Assembly (NCBI RefSeq): GCF_900112985.1
Contig: NZ_FONS01000002.1
Span: 485,188 to 549,187 of the forward strand
DNA from: Pedobacter antarcticus
GTDB taxonomy: Bacteria; Bacteroidota; Bacteroidia; Sphingobacteriales; Sphingobacteriaceae
DNA: 64,000 nucleotides
Direction: 5' to 3'
The notes beneath the pieces were generated by a model. It was given only the letters and a program-made list of their open reading frames with translations. It was not told the DNA's origin and ran no database searches. Position 1 is the stretch's first letter. Every line of letters begins with the position of its first letter. This document shows, piece after piece, positions 8,906 through 19,100 of the stretch. Both the position numbers and the translations under genes were made by a program.

Positions 8906-10873
8906 ATGATTAATCAGGATACTATTAACAAAATCATGGACACCGCCCGTATAGAGGAGGTTGTCGGTGATTTTGTCTCTCTGAAGAAAAGGGGAACCAG
9001 TTTAATTGGGAACTGTCCTTTTCATAATGAAAAAACACCTTCTTTTCACGTTTCTGTAACCAAAGGTATCTACAAGTGTTTTGGTTGTGGTAAGGGTGGA
9101 GATTCGGTCCATTTTATTATGGACCATGAGAAATACTCTTATCCGGAAGCGCTTAAGTTTCTGGCTCAGAAATACAATATTGAGGTAGAGGAGGAACAGC
9201 AAAGACCGGAACATATTGCGGCCAATAATGCCAGGGAAAGTCTGTATGTGATCTCCCAGTATGCGGCTGCATTCTTCGCTAACGAACTATGGACCGGAGA
9301 ACAAGGGCGGGCGATCGGGCTGAGTTATTTCAAAGAAAGGGGTTTCAGGGAAGATATTATCCGAAAATTTGAATTGGGTTATTCTCCTGACCAGTGGGAT
9401 GCTTTACTGCTTAGCGCTAAAGCTGCCGGGCATCAGGAGGAGTATCTTTCTAAAACGGGATTGACCGTACACAATGATAACGGAAGAATCTATGATCGTT
9501 TTCGTGGAAGGGTAATGTTCCCGATCCATAACTTCACGGGCAGGGTTATCGGGTTTGGCGGCAGGACGCTGAAAACAGATAAAAACGTCCCGAAATATGT
9601 AAACTCTCCGGAGAGTGATATTTACCATAAATCTAATGTGCTTTATGGTTTGTTTCAAGCCAAAAAGGCCATCCGGGATGCAGATAATTGCTATCTGGTA
9701 GAGGGTTATGCAGATGTGCTTTCTGTCCATCAGGCAGGCGTGGAAAATGTGGTTGCATCTTCCGGTACGTCACTGACTGTGGAACAGATCCGTCTGATTG
9801 GCAGGTTTACGCAAAATGTAACCATCTTGTATGACGGTGATGCTGCGGGTATCAAAGCTTCCCTGCGCGGTCTGGATATGATCCTGGAAGAGGGCCTGAA
9901 TGTGAAGGTTGTTAATTTTCCGGATGGGCATGATCCGGATTCCTATATGCACCGGGTGGGTGCGGGAGCCTTTAAAAACTATATCGAGAATAACCGTAAA
10001 GACTTTATCCTTTATAAAGCGGATATTCTGCTGAAAGAGGCAGGAAAAGATCCGATTAAAAGGGCAGGTATCATTCGTGATATTGTAGAGAGTATCGCGA
10101 AAATACCGGATGATATTAAGGTGTCTGTGTTTATCCGCGAATGCAGTCATCTGCTGCAGGTTGAGGAACGCATGCTGCTAACCGAGCTGAATAAAATGCG
10201 TTCGGCTAAATTTAAGAAGAACGCTGCTGCACAGCCGTCTAGAAGGCAGTTCCCTTCCGCTTCTCCGGAACAGGATGGTCCGCCTGAGAATCTGTTCGAC
10301 GATAACGCTAAACCGGATCTGCCGGATGAGCAGGAGCGTGCAGATGACGACCTGCTGCAGGAGCATGAAATTATCAGGCTGCTACTTGCTTTCGGGCATG
10401 AATTAGTTAGCTGGGATAATATCGACGATATGTATATCGGCTCATTTATTATTCAGAATCTGGCCGATGTTACATTTGAAGACGAGATTTGTAAGAAGAT
10501 CATCGAAAGTTATAAGCAAGAGATAGAAAACGGACATTTACCTGTAGCCAATCAATTTATTAAAAGCGAGGACCGTACAATTGCCGATCTTGCTATTACA
10601 CTGTCTACATCTCCTTATACGCTGAGTGAGAACTGGTACAATAAGCATCAGATCTACGTGCGGGATGAAACTGTAAATCTCAAAGCAACCATATTAGGTG
10701 GATTATTCCACCTGAAAAAACGTAAGGTAGACCGGATTCTGCTTGGATTGCTCCAGGAAATTAAAACAGAAGACGACCCTGTTAATCAGGAAATTCTAAT
10801 GCAGCGTTACGCCTTTATTAAGAATGTGGAACGGGAAATCTCCCGTTTTCTGGGATCTGTAGTTATTAAATAA
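8906..10873 (+). CDS. dnaG: DNA primase
   Basis: Synthesises RNA primers for replication forks. The 655 residues show the N-terminal CHC2 zinc finger (CPFH ... CFGC, residues about 38-63), the RNA-polymerase core, and the Toprim domain with LVEGYADVLSVHQAGV (catalytic Glu) and ILYDGDAAGIKAS (metal-binding DGD). The C-terminal helicase-binding region is preceded by a Pro/Asp/Glu-rich linker near residues 435-480. The next gene (yraN) starts on the last base of the dnaG stop, so the two are translationally coupled. Confidence 0.97.
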   Translation: MINQDTINKIMDTARIEEVVGDFVSLKKRGTSLIGNCPFHNEKTPSFHVSVTKGIYKCFGCGKGGDSVHFIMDHEKYSYPEALKFLAQKYNIEVEEEQQRPEHIAANNARESLYVISQYAAAFFANELWTGEQGRAIGLSYFKERGFREDIIRKFELGYSPDQWDALLLSAKAAGHQEEYLSKTGLTVHNDNGRIYDRFRGRVMFPIHNFTGRVIGFGGRTLKTDKNVPKYVNSPESDIYHKSNVLYGLFQAKKAIRDADNCYLVEGYADVLSVHQAGVENVVASSGTSLTVEQIRLIGRFTQNVTILYDGDAAGIKASLRGLDMILEEGLNVKVVNFPDGHDPDSYMHRVGAGAFKNYIENNRKDFILYKADILLKEAGKDPIKRAGIIRDIVESIAKIPDDIKVSVFIRECSHLLQVEERMLLTELNKMRSAKFKKNAAAQPSRRQFPSASPEQDGPPENLFDDNAKPDLPDEQERADDDLLQEHEIIRLLLAFGHELVSWDNIDDMYIGSFIIQNLADVTFEDEICKKIIESYKQEIENGHLPVANQFIKSEDRTIADLAITLSTSPYTLSENWYNKHQIYVRDETVNLKATILGGLFHLKKRKVDRILLGLLQEIKTEDDPVNQEILMQRYAFIKNVEREISRFLGSVVIK

Positions 10874-11235
10874 TGAGCCTGCACCTGGAACTGGGCAGGA
10901 CAGGAGAAAGGCTTGCCTCGGACTACCTGGAGGCTTCCGGTTATCTGATTCTGGAAAGAAACTGGGTATACGGCCGTGCTGAAGTAGATTTAATTGCCTG
11001 GTTTGAAAACAAGCTTATTTTTGTTGAAGTAAAAACCAGGCGCTCGGTATTGCATGGCGAGCCGGAAGATTTTGTAGATTGGAAGAAAGAAAGGCAATTG
11101 GAAATGGCTTCTTCCGTTTATATTGCCAGAAGGCAGCATCAGGGCGAGATTCGCTTTGACATAGTTGCAATTGTTTTTGAAAATAAAGACCTTTATCACA
11201 TTAACCATATCGAAGATGCATTTTGGCCTGGCTGA
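10873..11235 (+). CDS. yraN: YraN/UPF0102-family putative endonuclease
   Basis: A 120-residue protein of the UPF0102 family with a restriction-endonuclease-like fold. The sequence shows ERNWVYGRAEVDLIAW and IFVEVKTRR, the D...ExK metal-binding pattern of that fold. The physiological role is not settled. TAATG overlap with dnaG indicates translational coupling, and the lipoprotein gene starts 13 bp downstream. Confidence 0.88.
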   Translation: MSLHLELGRTGERLASDYLEASGYLILERNWVYGRAEVDLIAWFENKLIFVEVKTRRSVLHGEPEDFVDWKKERQLEMASSVYIARRQHQGEIRFDIVAIVFENKDLYHINHIEDAFWPG

Positions 11236-11248
11236 TACCCTGAAGAAT

Positions 11249-12304
11249 ATGAAATTAGTTTTAATCAGTATCATTTGCGGCGCTGTAGCGCTGAGTTCCT
11301 GCAAATCCAATGACGGCAAGTCATCTTATGCAGGTTTTAAATTACCGGAACAGGGCCAGAGTTTTGGTCTGGGCCAGGAAGTGAAAGTTGAACTGGAAAT
11401 TCCTGCGAATGAAGAAGTAAAGAAAATCAGTTACCTGCTGGACGGAAAGCCGCTGGGCACACAGGACGGTACGGGTGCGTATACCTTTGCCACCAAAGGA
11501 CTGAGCCTTGGTTACAAGCAGATTACTGCTATTCTGGAAAATGGAAACACGAAGGATACGATAACAACAAATATTGTCTTGAAATCTTCAATACAACCTA
11601 AGCTGTTCAATTATAAAGTTATTAACGTATTTCCACATGATACAAGTTCTTATACCCAGGGTCTTGAATATCATGGGGGCCGTCTTCTGGAAAGTACGGG
11701 AGAGTACGGAAGTTCTTCTCTGCGCTGGGTAGATTTAAAAACAGGCAAAGCTTTACAGCGGGTTGATCTTGACCCGAAATACTTTGCAGAAGGTTCAACT
11801 TTAATCGGCGATAAAATTATCCTGTTAACCTGGCGCGAAAATGTAGGTTTTACCTACGATGCTAAAACCCTGAAACAGAATGGAACTTTTACCTATCAGA
11901 ACAGTCGTGAAGGATGGGGTCTTACTTTTGATGGAAAGCGGATTATAAAGTCTGACGGAACAAATAGAATCTGGTTCCTGAACAAGGATACTTACAAGGA
12001 AGAGAGTTATGTGGATGTGTATGATAACAACGGCCCTGTAGATCAGTTAAATGAGCTGGAATACATTGACGGCAAGATATACGCCAACATTTACCAGTCG
12101 GATAATATTGCGATTATAGACCCGAATACTGGCGCTATAGAGGCTTACGCTAATCTTACGGGTATCTTACCTGCGAAGGATAAATTTGCGAATACAGATG
12201 TCCTGAACGGGATTGCTTGGGACGCGGTTGGAAAACGTTTATTTGTGACCGGTAAGAAATTCGATAAATTATTTGAAATATCGCTGATACCGGTCACAAA
12301 ATAA
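11249..12304 (+). CDS. Glutamine cyclotransferase (glutaminyl-peptide cyclase) lipoprotein
   Basis: A 351-residue lipoprotein of the plant/bacterial-type glutaminyl cyclase family, which converts N-terminal Gln to pyroglutamate. The ATG at 11249 is chosen because it gives a proper lipoprotein signal ending in LSSC; the frame extends upstream into yraN, but those codons are not signal-like. Residues about 25-120 form an Ig-like domain. The five-bladed propeller follows, with TQGLEYHGGRLLESTGEYG, NELEYIDGKIYAN and DVLNGIAWD, hallmarks of the family. It is probably anchored in the envelope and acts on exported proteins. Confidence 0.88.
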   Translation: MKLVLISIICGAVALSSCKSNDGKSSYAGFKLPEQGQSFGLGQEVKVELEIPANEEVKKISYLLDGKPLGTQDGTGAYTFATKGLSLGYKQITAILENGNTKDTITTNIVLKSSIQPKLFNYKVINVFPHDTSSYTQGLEYHGGRLLESTGEYGSSSLRWVDLKTGKALQRVDLDPKYFAEGSTLIGDKIILLTWRENVGFTYDAKTLKQNGTFTYQNSREGWGLTFDGKRIIKSDGTNRIWFLNKDTYKEESYVDVYDNNGPVDQLNELEYIDGKIYANIYQSDNIAIIDPNTGAIEAYANLTGILPAKDKFANTDVLNGIAWDAVGKRLFVTGKKFDKLFEISLIPVTK

Positions 12305-12309
12305 CCGGT

Positions 12310-12873
12310 TTATTCTTTTGAATCTTTTGTGTCTTTAGGTTTTGCTGCGGCTGTTACTGTGCCGTCAAAGGTTATGCTCTGCTGGTTATTGCTGGTAACG
12401 ACCAATGTGGCATTGCCAGTGGTGCCAACAGTCATATTGATGACATAGTTGTCTTTGACATCTTTCGGTTTGATTTCAATCTGCCAGCCGCCTTTTTTAC
12501 GGTCTTTAACAGTATAACCAAATGATTTGGATTTGAACTTAATACCGCTGTCATCCGGGTTACCCCCGATTTTGGCGGTATAAGATCTGCCATAATAAGG
12601 AAGATAAGCCACAACGCTGTCTTTCTTAACAATCAGATCGTAGGATGATCCGGCGAGATTTATAGTTCCACCGCCGGTATAGCCCGGCATGCGACTCATG
12701 ACCCTGTTAATATCAGAAGCATTAAGCGGCTGCGCGCTCCTTGCTGAAAACACATAGTCCTGTGCGGCAATGGCACTGGCAACGGTTTGTTTGTTGTTCT
12801 GGGCCTGTAACTGAGCTGCGGGAAGCAGCAATGCCAGCACAAGGAGTTTTTTAAGCGTGTTCATCTGTTTCAT
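12310..12873 (-). CDS. DUF4251-family secreted protein
   Basis: A 187-residue protein with a signal peptide (through LLPAAQLQAQ), a conserved segment around FSARSAQPLNASD and a beta-rich body that includes SSYDLIVKKDSVVAYLPYYG, as in the Bacteroidota DUF4251 family. The function is unknown. Starts at 12873 or 12864 are both possible (MKQM/MNTL). It is convergent with the cyclotransferase gene, with only 5 bp between the stop codons, and is downstream of pgi on the same strand. Confidence 0.85.
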   Translation of the reverse strand: MKQMNTLKKLLVLALLLPAAQLQAQNNKQTVASAIAAQDYVFSARSAQPLNASDINRVMSRMPGYTGGGTINLAGSSYDLIVKKDSVVAYLPYYGRSYTAKIGGNPDDSGIKFKSKSFGYTVKDRKKGGWQIEIKPKDVKDNYVINMTVGTTGNATLVVTSNNQQSITFDGTVTAAAKPKDTKDSKE

Positions 12874-12939
12874 GTTTTGTGTACCTATTGGACAATTATT
12901 CGGATTAATAGTTTAACCGGCAGATGAACACGCTGTTAT

Positions 12940-14655
<1,716 letters not shown>

Positions 14656-14801
14656 TTAATGTTTAGAATAACAGGAAGTCCACCTGTTGGATTTGAAACG
14701 TTATGTATTCATTATCAGTTGGATTGGTGATTTTCCAGTTGATTTTATTTCGTAACTTGTATTCTATAGACAAAAATAACAATCACTCTTAAAAAACGGT
14801 T

Positions 14802-15311
14802 ATGTTAGAGAATTTAAATCAGTTGGTGAAAGAAAATGCGCAGGAAGCTATTTTGAACAATAGCGCTGTGCCAGACGAGCAGAACGAAGCAGCCGTTTCT
14901 GCGGCTTCCGGATCAATTATGGAAGCTTTGCAGTCGCAGGTATCTTCCGGTAACCTGGCTAATCTGGTTGCTGCTTTTAAGGGTGGGGATGTGCAAAACA
15001 GCAATGTTGTACAGGAAGCTTCCTCTAGTTTTATAGATAAATTGTCCGGTATGGGAATTAATCTGGAATCTGCTAAAGGAATTGCAGCTTCTCTGATACC
15101 CGGAATTGTAGGTCAGTTTGTAAACAAGACAAATGATCCTAATGATACTTCTTTCAATATACAGGATATTATTACGAAAATATCTGGTCCGGATGGCAAA
15201 TTCCAGTTGTCAGATCTGACAGACCTTTTTAAAGACGGTAATGCAGAGCCAGGCTCTGCTGATAGCCAGGGAGGTGGTATTGTCGACAAGCTGAAAGGTT
15301 TATTTAGTTAA
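14802..15311 (+). CDS. Small helical protein of unknown function (DUF937-like)
   Basis: A 169-residue acidic, mostly helical protein without signal peptide or membrane segment. It contains Ala/Ser-rich amphipathic helices (AVSAASGSIMEALQSQ, GIAASLIPGIVGQFV) and ends in GGGIVDKLKGLFS. This composition resembles DUF937/YidB-like proteins, but the assignment is weak. It is divergent from pgi and followed by its own terminator. Confidence 0.65.
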   Translation: MLENLNQLVKENAQEAILNNSAVPDEQNEAAVSAASGSIMEALQSQVSSGNLANLVAAFKGGDVQNSNVVQEASSSFIDKLSGMGINLESAKGIAASLIPGIVGQFVNKTNDPNDTSFNIQDIITKISGPDGKFQLSDLTDLFKDGNAEPGSADSQGGGIVDKLKGLFS

Positions 15312-15335
15312 GCGTTTTTATGTGGTTATACAGGG

Positions 15336-15365
15336 GGGTGTCTGGCTTGTTCAGGTACCCTTTTT
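15336..15365 (+). terminator. Intrinsic terminator between the DUF937-like gene and prfB
   Basis: A 9-bp stem (15336-15344 with 15352-15360) contains two G-U wobble pairs and a 7-nt loop, and is followed by T5 (15361-15365). It separates the 14802 gene from prfB, so prfB must have its own promoter. Confidence 0.7.
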
Positions 15366-15378
15366 CTGTTTTATATGT

Positions 15379-15386
15379 TATATTTG
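15379..15386 (+). promoter_or_regulatory. prfB: Putative prfB -7 promoter element (TATATTTG)
   Basis: The sequence reads TATATTTG-TGTT-ATG: the same element and the same 4-base gap to the start codon as at purD and the DUF4286 gene. This suggests a leaderless or nearly leaderless transcript. A -33 TTG is not seen at 17-23 bp. Confidence 0.5.
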
Positions 15387-15390
15387 TGTT

Positions 15391-16468
15391 ATGACTAAAG
15401 AACAAATACAGGATTTAAGGGACAGAATAGCGTCCCTGAGGAGGCATCTTTGACGTCGAAACACGACTCGAAGCTATTTATATAGAACAGGAGCTTACCT
15501 TACAGACAGATTTTTGGGATGATCCTAAAAAGGCTGAAAAGCATTTGGCAGAAATGAACGCAAAAAAGGTATGGACAGATGCCTGGCAACGTGTTAATGC
15601 CGAATTTGAAGATACACAGGTGTTATTTGATTTCTTCCAGGCTGGTGATGCCACTTTGGAGGAAATGGAAGAACAGTATGAGCACTGCCGCTCGATGGTA
15701 GAAGATCTTGAGCTTAAAAATATGCTCAGCAGTAAAGAAGATCAGCTGAACGCTGTGATGCAGATCACAGCCGGTGCAGGTGGTACAGAAAGCTGTGACT
15801 GGGCAGCTATGCTCATGCGGATGTATATCATGTGGGGAGAAAAGAACGGTTACAAGGTAACTGAACAAGATTATCAGGCAGGTGAGGTTACAGGTGTCAA
15901 ATCTGTCACAATGCAGTTCGCAGGAGACTTTTCTTACGGTTATCTTAAAGGGGAAAACGGGGTACACCGTCTGGTCCGGATATCGCCATTCGACTCCAAC
16001 GCACGCCGACATACATCGTTCGCTTCGGTTTACGTGTATCCGCTTGTAGATGATACCATTGAGATTGAGATTAAGGATGCAGATATTGAGTTCGAAACCT
16101 TCCGCTCCGGTGGTGCAGGTGGACAGAATGTGAATAAGGTGGAAACTGCTGTCCGGTTATACCACAAGCCTTCGGGCATCGTAATTAAAAACCAGGAATC
16201 ACGTTCCCAGTTGCAGAATAAGGAAAATGCACTTCGTTTGTTGAAGTCTCAACTCTATGAAGCAGAAATGCGAAAAAGGATGGAAGCTTCTGCAGCTGTA
16301 GAAGGCTCTAAAATGAAAATAGAATGGGGTTCGCAGATTAGAAACTATGTGCTTCATCCTTACAAACTGGTTAAAGACCTCAGAACGAATTATGAGACCT
16401 CAAATGCACAGGGTGTGCTGGATGGAGAATTAAATGATTTTCTGAAAGCCTACCTGATGGAATTTTAA
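15391..16468 (+). CDS. prfB: Peptide chain release factor 2, with programmed +1 frameshift
   Basis: Releases nascent peptides at UGA and UAA. The gene begins at ATG 15391 ([20 protein letters not shown]), meets an in-frame TGA at 15451-15453, and continues in the +1 frame from GAC at 15452 ([10 protein letters not shown]...) to the stop at 16468, giving about 358 residues, the normal RF2 length. The shift site has the canonical form AGGAGG-CAT-CTT-TGA-C. The SPF tripeptide (RISPFDSN) that reads UGA and the GGQ motif ([13 protein letters not shown]) that triggers hydrolysis are both present. The secreted esterase gene follows 10 bp later. Confidence 0.96.
15439..15454 (+). promoter_or_regulatory. 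prfB: prfB programmed frameshift site
   Basis: AGGAGG (15439-15444) acts as an internal Shine-Dalgarno, CAT is the 3-base spacer, CTT (15448-15450) is the slippery Leu codon, and TGA C (15451-15454) is the poorly terminating stop. Element order and spacing match the autoregulatory RF2 site known from E. coli: low RF2 favours the shift. Confidence 0.95.
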
Positions 16469-16478
16469 TATAGAAAGA

Positions 16479-17408
16479 ATGAAAAAGAGAAGCTGGCTGA
16501 TTTATATATGTTTAAGTCTGATGGGTACACAACTGACACGGGCGCAGGAGGTAATGGCGCTGTATCCGGGAGTAATCCCCGGAGCAAAGGCTACACCTGC
16601 TGGTTATAAGGAAATACCTGCCATACAGGATGGCAAAATAACCGGTTTGAGTAAGGTGTTCTTTCCTGAGCTCCGTATATTCCGGCCAGCAAAAGATAAA
16701 GCTAATGGTACAGCTGTGATTATCTGCCCTGGCGGCGGATACGCACATCTGGCCATTTCCCACGAAGGAGATGAGGTCGCCAGACGCTTCGCGGAAAAAG
16801 GCATAACAGCCGTCGTGCTGAAATACCGATTGCCAGACGATGCAATTATGGAGAATAAATCCCTTGCGCCGCTTCAGGATGCACAGCAGGCAATTTATGT
16901 CTTGCGAAAAAATGCAGCTGCCTGGGGTGTGGATCCAGCCAAAATTGGAATTATGGGCTTTTCTGCCGGAGGGCATCTGGCCGGTTCACTGACTGTTCAT
17001 TATAATGATCAGCAAATTCAGAATACAGAGAAGCTAAATCTTCGTCCTGACTTTTCTATACTTATTTATCCGGTTATCAGTTTCGGCGCATCTACACATA
17101 CCGGATCGGTTAACAACCTCATCGGTAAAGATGCTTCTGCGGAAAAACGGAATTATTTTTCTAATGAACTGCATGTAACACCACAAACGCCCCGTACTTT
17201 CCTGGTACACGCAAATGATGACACAACAGTTCCGGTTGAGAACAGTATCCTGTTTAACCAGGCCCTTCAGAAAAATGGCGTTCCTGTAGAAACACATCTT
17301 TATCAGGCCGGCGGACATGGATTTGGTCTGCACAACCGTACAACCTCTGAGGATTGGTTTGTAAGTCTGGAAAACTGGTTGGTAGAGAATAATTTTCTGA
17401 AAGACTAA
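16479..17408 (+). CDS. Secreted alpha/beta-hydrolase (acetyl-xylan-esterase / BD-FAE type)
   Basis: A 309-residue exported esterase with a signal peptide (ending TQLTRAQ). It shows the oxyanion-hole segment CPGGGYAHLA, the nucleophile elbow GFSAGGHL, the acid HANDDTTVP and the catalytic His in AGGHGFGLH, so the triad is complete. Proteins of this layout in Bacteroidota remove acetyl or feruloyl groups from plant polysaccharides, which is the most likely role. It lies 10 bp after prfB and overlaps the stop of the convergent next gene by 4 bp. Confidence 0.87.
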   Translation: MKKRSWLIYICLSLMGTQLTRAQEVMALYPGVIPGAKATPAGYKEIPAIQDGKITGLSKVFFPELRIFRPAKDKANGTAVIICPGGGYAHLAISHEGDEVARRFAEKGITAVVLKYRLPDDAIMENKSLAPLQDAQQAIYVLRKNAAAWGVDPAKIGIMGFSAGGHLAGSLTVHYNDQQIQNTEKLNLRPDFSILIYPVISFGASTHTGSVNNLIGKDASAEKRNYFSNELHVTPQTPRTFLVHANDDTTVPVENSILFNQALQKNGVPVETHLYQAGGHGFGLHNRTTSEDWFVSLENWLVENNFLKD

Positions 17409-18274
17409 ATAAAACTTTCGGAAAGGATGTCCTGCAGTTCTTTTAACTCGGCTACCTTCTCTGCGGAGCCCAGATTTTCATAGGCGGAGATCAGGTTGCG
17501 GATAATACGGCGGATGATCTCAACGTTGCTGCACGGAGCATAAAAACCTGGCATTGGCTGCAAATTAAGCTGGCGCAGAAACTGGTCTACATCATGCTTG
17601 CCGAAAATTGCGCCTTTGTTAAAGGCATTAATATAAAATAGAACACCGAACTCCTGCTCATCTCTTTTGGTTTCATCTATATACCCCAGGATAAAATGCT
17701 GCGGCAGATTGACACCGTAAACAGGGATATCCAGCTTCTGTGCTATAGTGCAGTAAATAATGGCTAATGAGATTTGATTTCCTTTCCGGGTATCCAATAC
17801 CTGGTTGATATAGGAGTTCTGCGGGTCGTGATGGTTTTTAGTATTACCGCTGAATCCGTTGATCTTATAGAAGATATGATTAATCAGTTTTATTTTCTCT
17901 ACAGAACTCATTTCATGCTGAAGGCCAAGCCATACCTCGCGCCTGATTTCTTCAAGCTGGTTAATGACCCGCTGTTCGTCAAGATCGGGATATTGATACC
18001 GGTTAATAACCAATGCACCTTTTAGAAGGTCAAATGCACCACTCTGGTACCACAGTGAAAGATCCTCTTTGACATTGTTAAACTGAATCTGATGGACTAT
18101 ATTTTCTATTCTTTCCTGAATCAGGGTATCCAGTGATTTTTCCCATTCTGTCTCCAGAAACTTAACCACAGCGTTGCCATGTTCGAGGAGTCTTTTCTCT
18201 ACTTCACCATATACTTCCTGATCCGGGTCTTCCAGTAGCCTTATTAAAGCGTCTATTTCTTTACTATTTTCCAT
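17405..18274 (-). CDS. SirB1-family transglutaminase-like / TPR protein
   Basis: A 289-residue cytoplasmic protein. The N-terminal 100 residues are helical repeats; the centre (LINHIFYKINGFSGN...NSYINQVLDTRKGNQISLAIIYCTIAQKL) matches the transglutaminase-like core of SirB1 (PF13369), followed by PVYGVNLPQHFILGY with the His of the pseudo-triad. The function of the family is not established. A long LISAYENLGSAEKVAELKE helix pair closes the protein. The stop overlaps that of the convergent esterase gene by 4 bp. Confidence 0.85.
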   Translation of the reverse strand: MENSKEIDALIRLLEDPDQEVYGEVEKRLLEHGNAVVKFLETEWEKSLDTLIQERIENIVHQIQFNNVKEDLSLWYQSGAFDLLKGALVINRYQYPDLDEQRVINQLEEIRREVWLGLQHEMSSVEKIKLINHIFYKINGFSGNTKNHHDPQNSYINQVLDTRKGNQISLAIIYCTIAQKLDIPVYGVNLPQHFILGYIDETKRDEQEFGVLFYINAFNKGAIFGKHDVDQFLRQLNLQPMPGFYAPCSNVEIIRRIIRNLISAYENLGSAEKVAELKELQDILSESFI

Positions 18275-18317
18275 TCGATGCCACTTTCATTTGACGTTTA
18301 CTTATTTTTGCTGCTAT

Positions 18318-19100
18318 ATGGTACTACAATTTATCAGCGATTATCTGAAGCATCGTTTAACCGCCAAAAGCAGGCATGGGACTCATTCTCCGTTTGTTTA
18401 TAAACTAGTGGATGAGGTAATTTACGATTTTTCTCCTAAAGCCGAATATGGTGTGATTGAGGAACAGCGAAAAAAACTTTTGCATGACGATGCGCTGATC
18501 ACCGTAACTGATCTCGGGGCTGGCTCGCACCTGAATAAGAACAGGCAAAAACGAGTGAAGGAAATTGCTAAAAATGCATTAAAGTCTCCCGGTCTGGCAC
18601 AGCTTATTTTCCGGCTAGCCAGATACAGTGAAGCGAATCGGATTGCTGAACTGGGAACCTGTCTGGGAATTACAACTGCCTACCTGGCGAAATCCCGCCC
18701 GGAGGCTGAAGTGGTAACCATGGAAGGCTGCCCGCAAACTGCTGCAAGGGCTGCACAGAATTTCAGGGAACTTGGGTTGGAGCGGATAGAATTGCAGGTT
18801 GGAAATTTTGATCAGTTGCTGCCTGAGTTTATCGAAAAACAGGATCACCTCGATTTTGTATATATCGACGGAAACCACCGCGAGGATGCTACCCTGAATT
18901 ATTTTAAACTATGTCTGCCGAAAGTGCATGAAAATACACTGTTGATCTTTGATGATATCTATTGGAGCGAAGGCATGAAGAGAGCCTGGACCGAAATTAA
19001 AAATCATCCTGATGTGACGGTAACAGTAGATTTATTCTGGATAGGACTAGTCTATTTTAAAAAGGGGCAAGCCAAGGAACATTTTAAAATCAAGTACTAA
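18318..19100 (+). CDS. Class I SAM-dependent methyltransferase (O-methyltransferase-like)
   Basis: A 260-residue cytoplasmic protein. An N-terminal helix-rich part with HGTHSPFVYKLVD is typical of a Bacteroidota O-methyltransferase group. The SAM-binding motif I is AELGTCLGITTAYLA, and the acidic loop reads DFVYIDGNHRE, followed by FDDIYWSEGM. The ATG at 18318 is chosen over a TTG at 18291, because TATTTTTG (18303-18310), a consensus -7 element, lies between them. The substrate is unknown. The stop codon overlaps the convergent barrel gene. Confidence 0.83.
   Translation: MVLQFISDYLKHRLTAKSRHGTHSPFVYKLVDEVIYDFSPKAEYGVIEEQRKKLLHDDALITVTDLGAGSHLNKNRQKRVKEIAKNALKSPGLAQLIFRLARYSEANRIAELGTCLGITTAYLAKSRPEAEVVTMEGCPQTAARAAQNFRELGLERIELQVGNFDQLLPEFIEKQDHLDFVYIDGNHREDATLNYFKLCLPKVHENTLLIFDDIYWSEGMKRAWTEIKNHPDVTVTVDLFWIGLVYFKKGQAKEHFKIKY

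Noticed and set aside
10990..11319. Minus-strand open frame across yraN
   Set aside because: A shadow of yraN and the next gene; no start signal and no sensible protein features.
12289..12310. ACCGGT repeats between the cyclotransferase and DUF4251 stop codons as a terminator
   Set aside because: The stem is only six self-complementary bases and no convincing T-run follows.
15545..16468. prfB read as a gene starting at the ATG at 15545 or nearby
   Set aside because: This lacks the RF2 N-terminus; the in-frame start at 15391 and the canonical +1 site explain the full protein.
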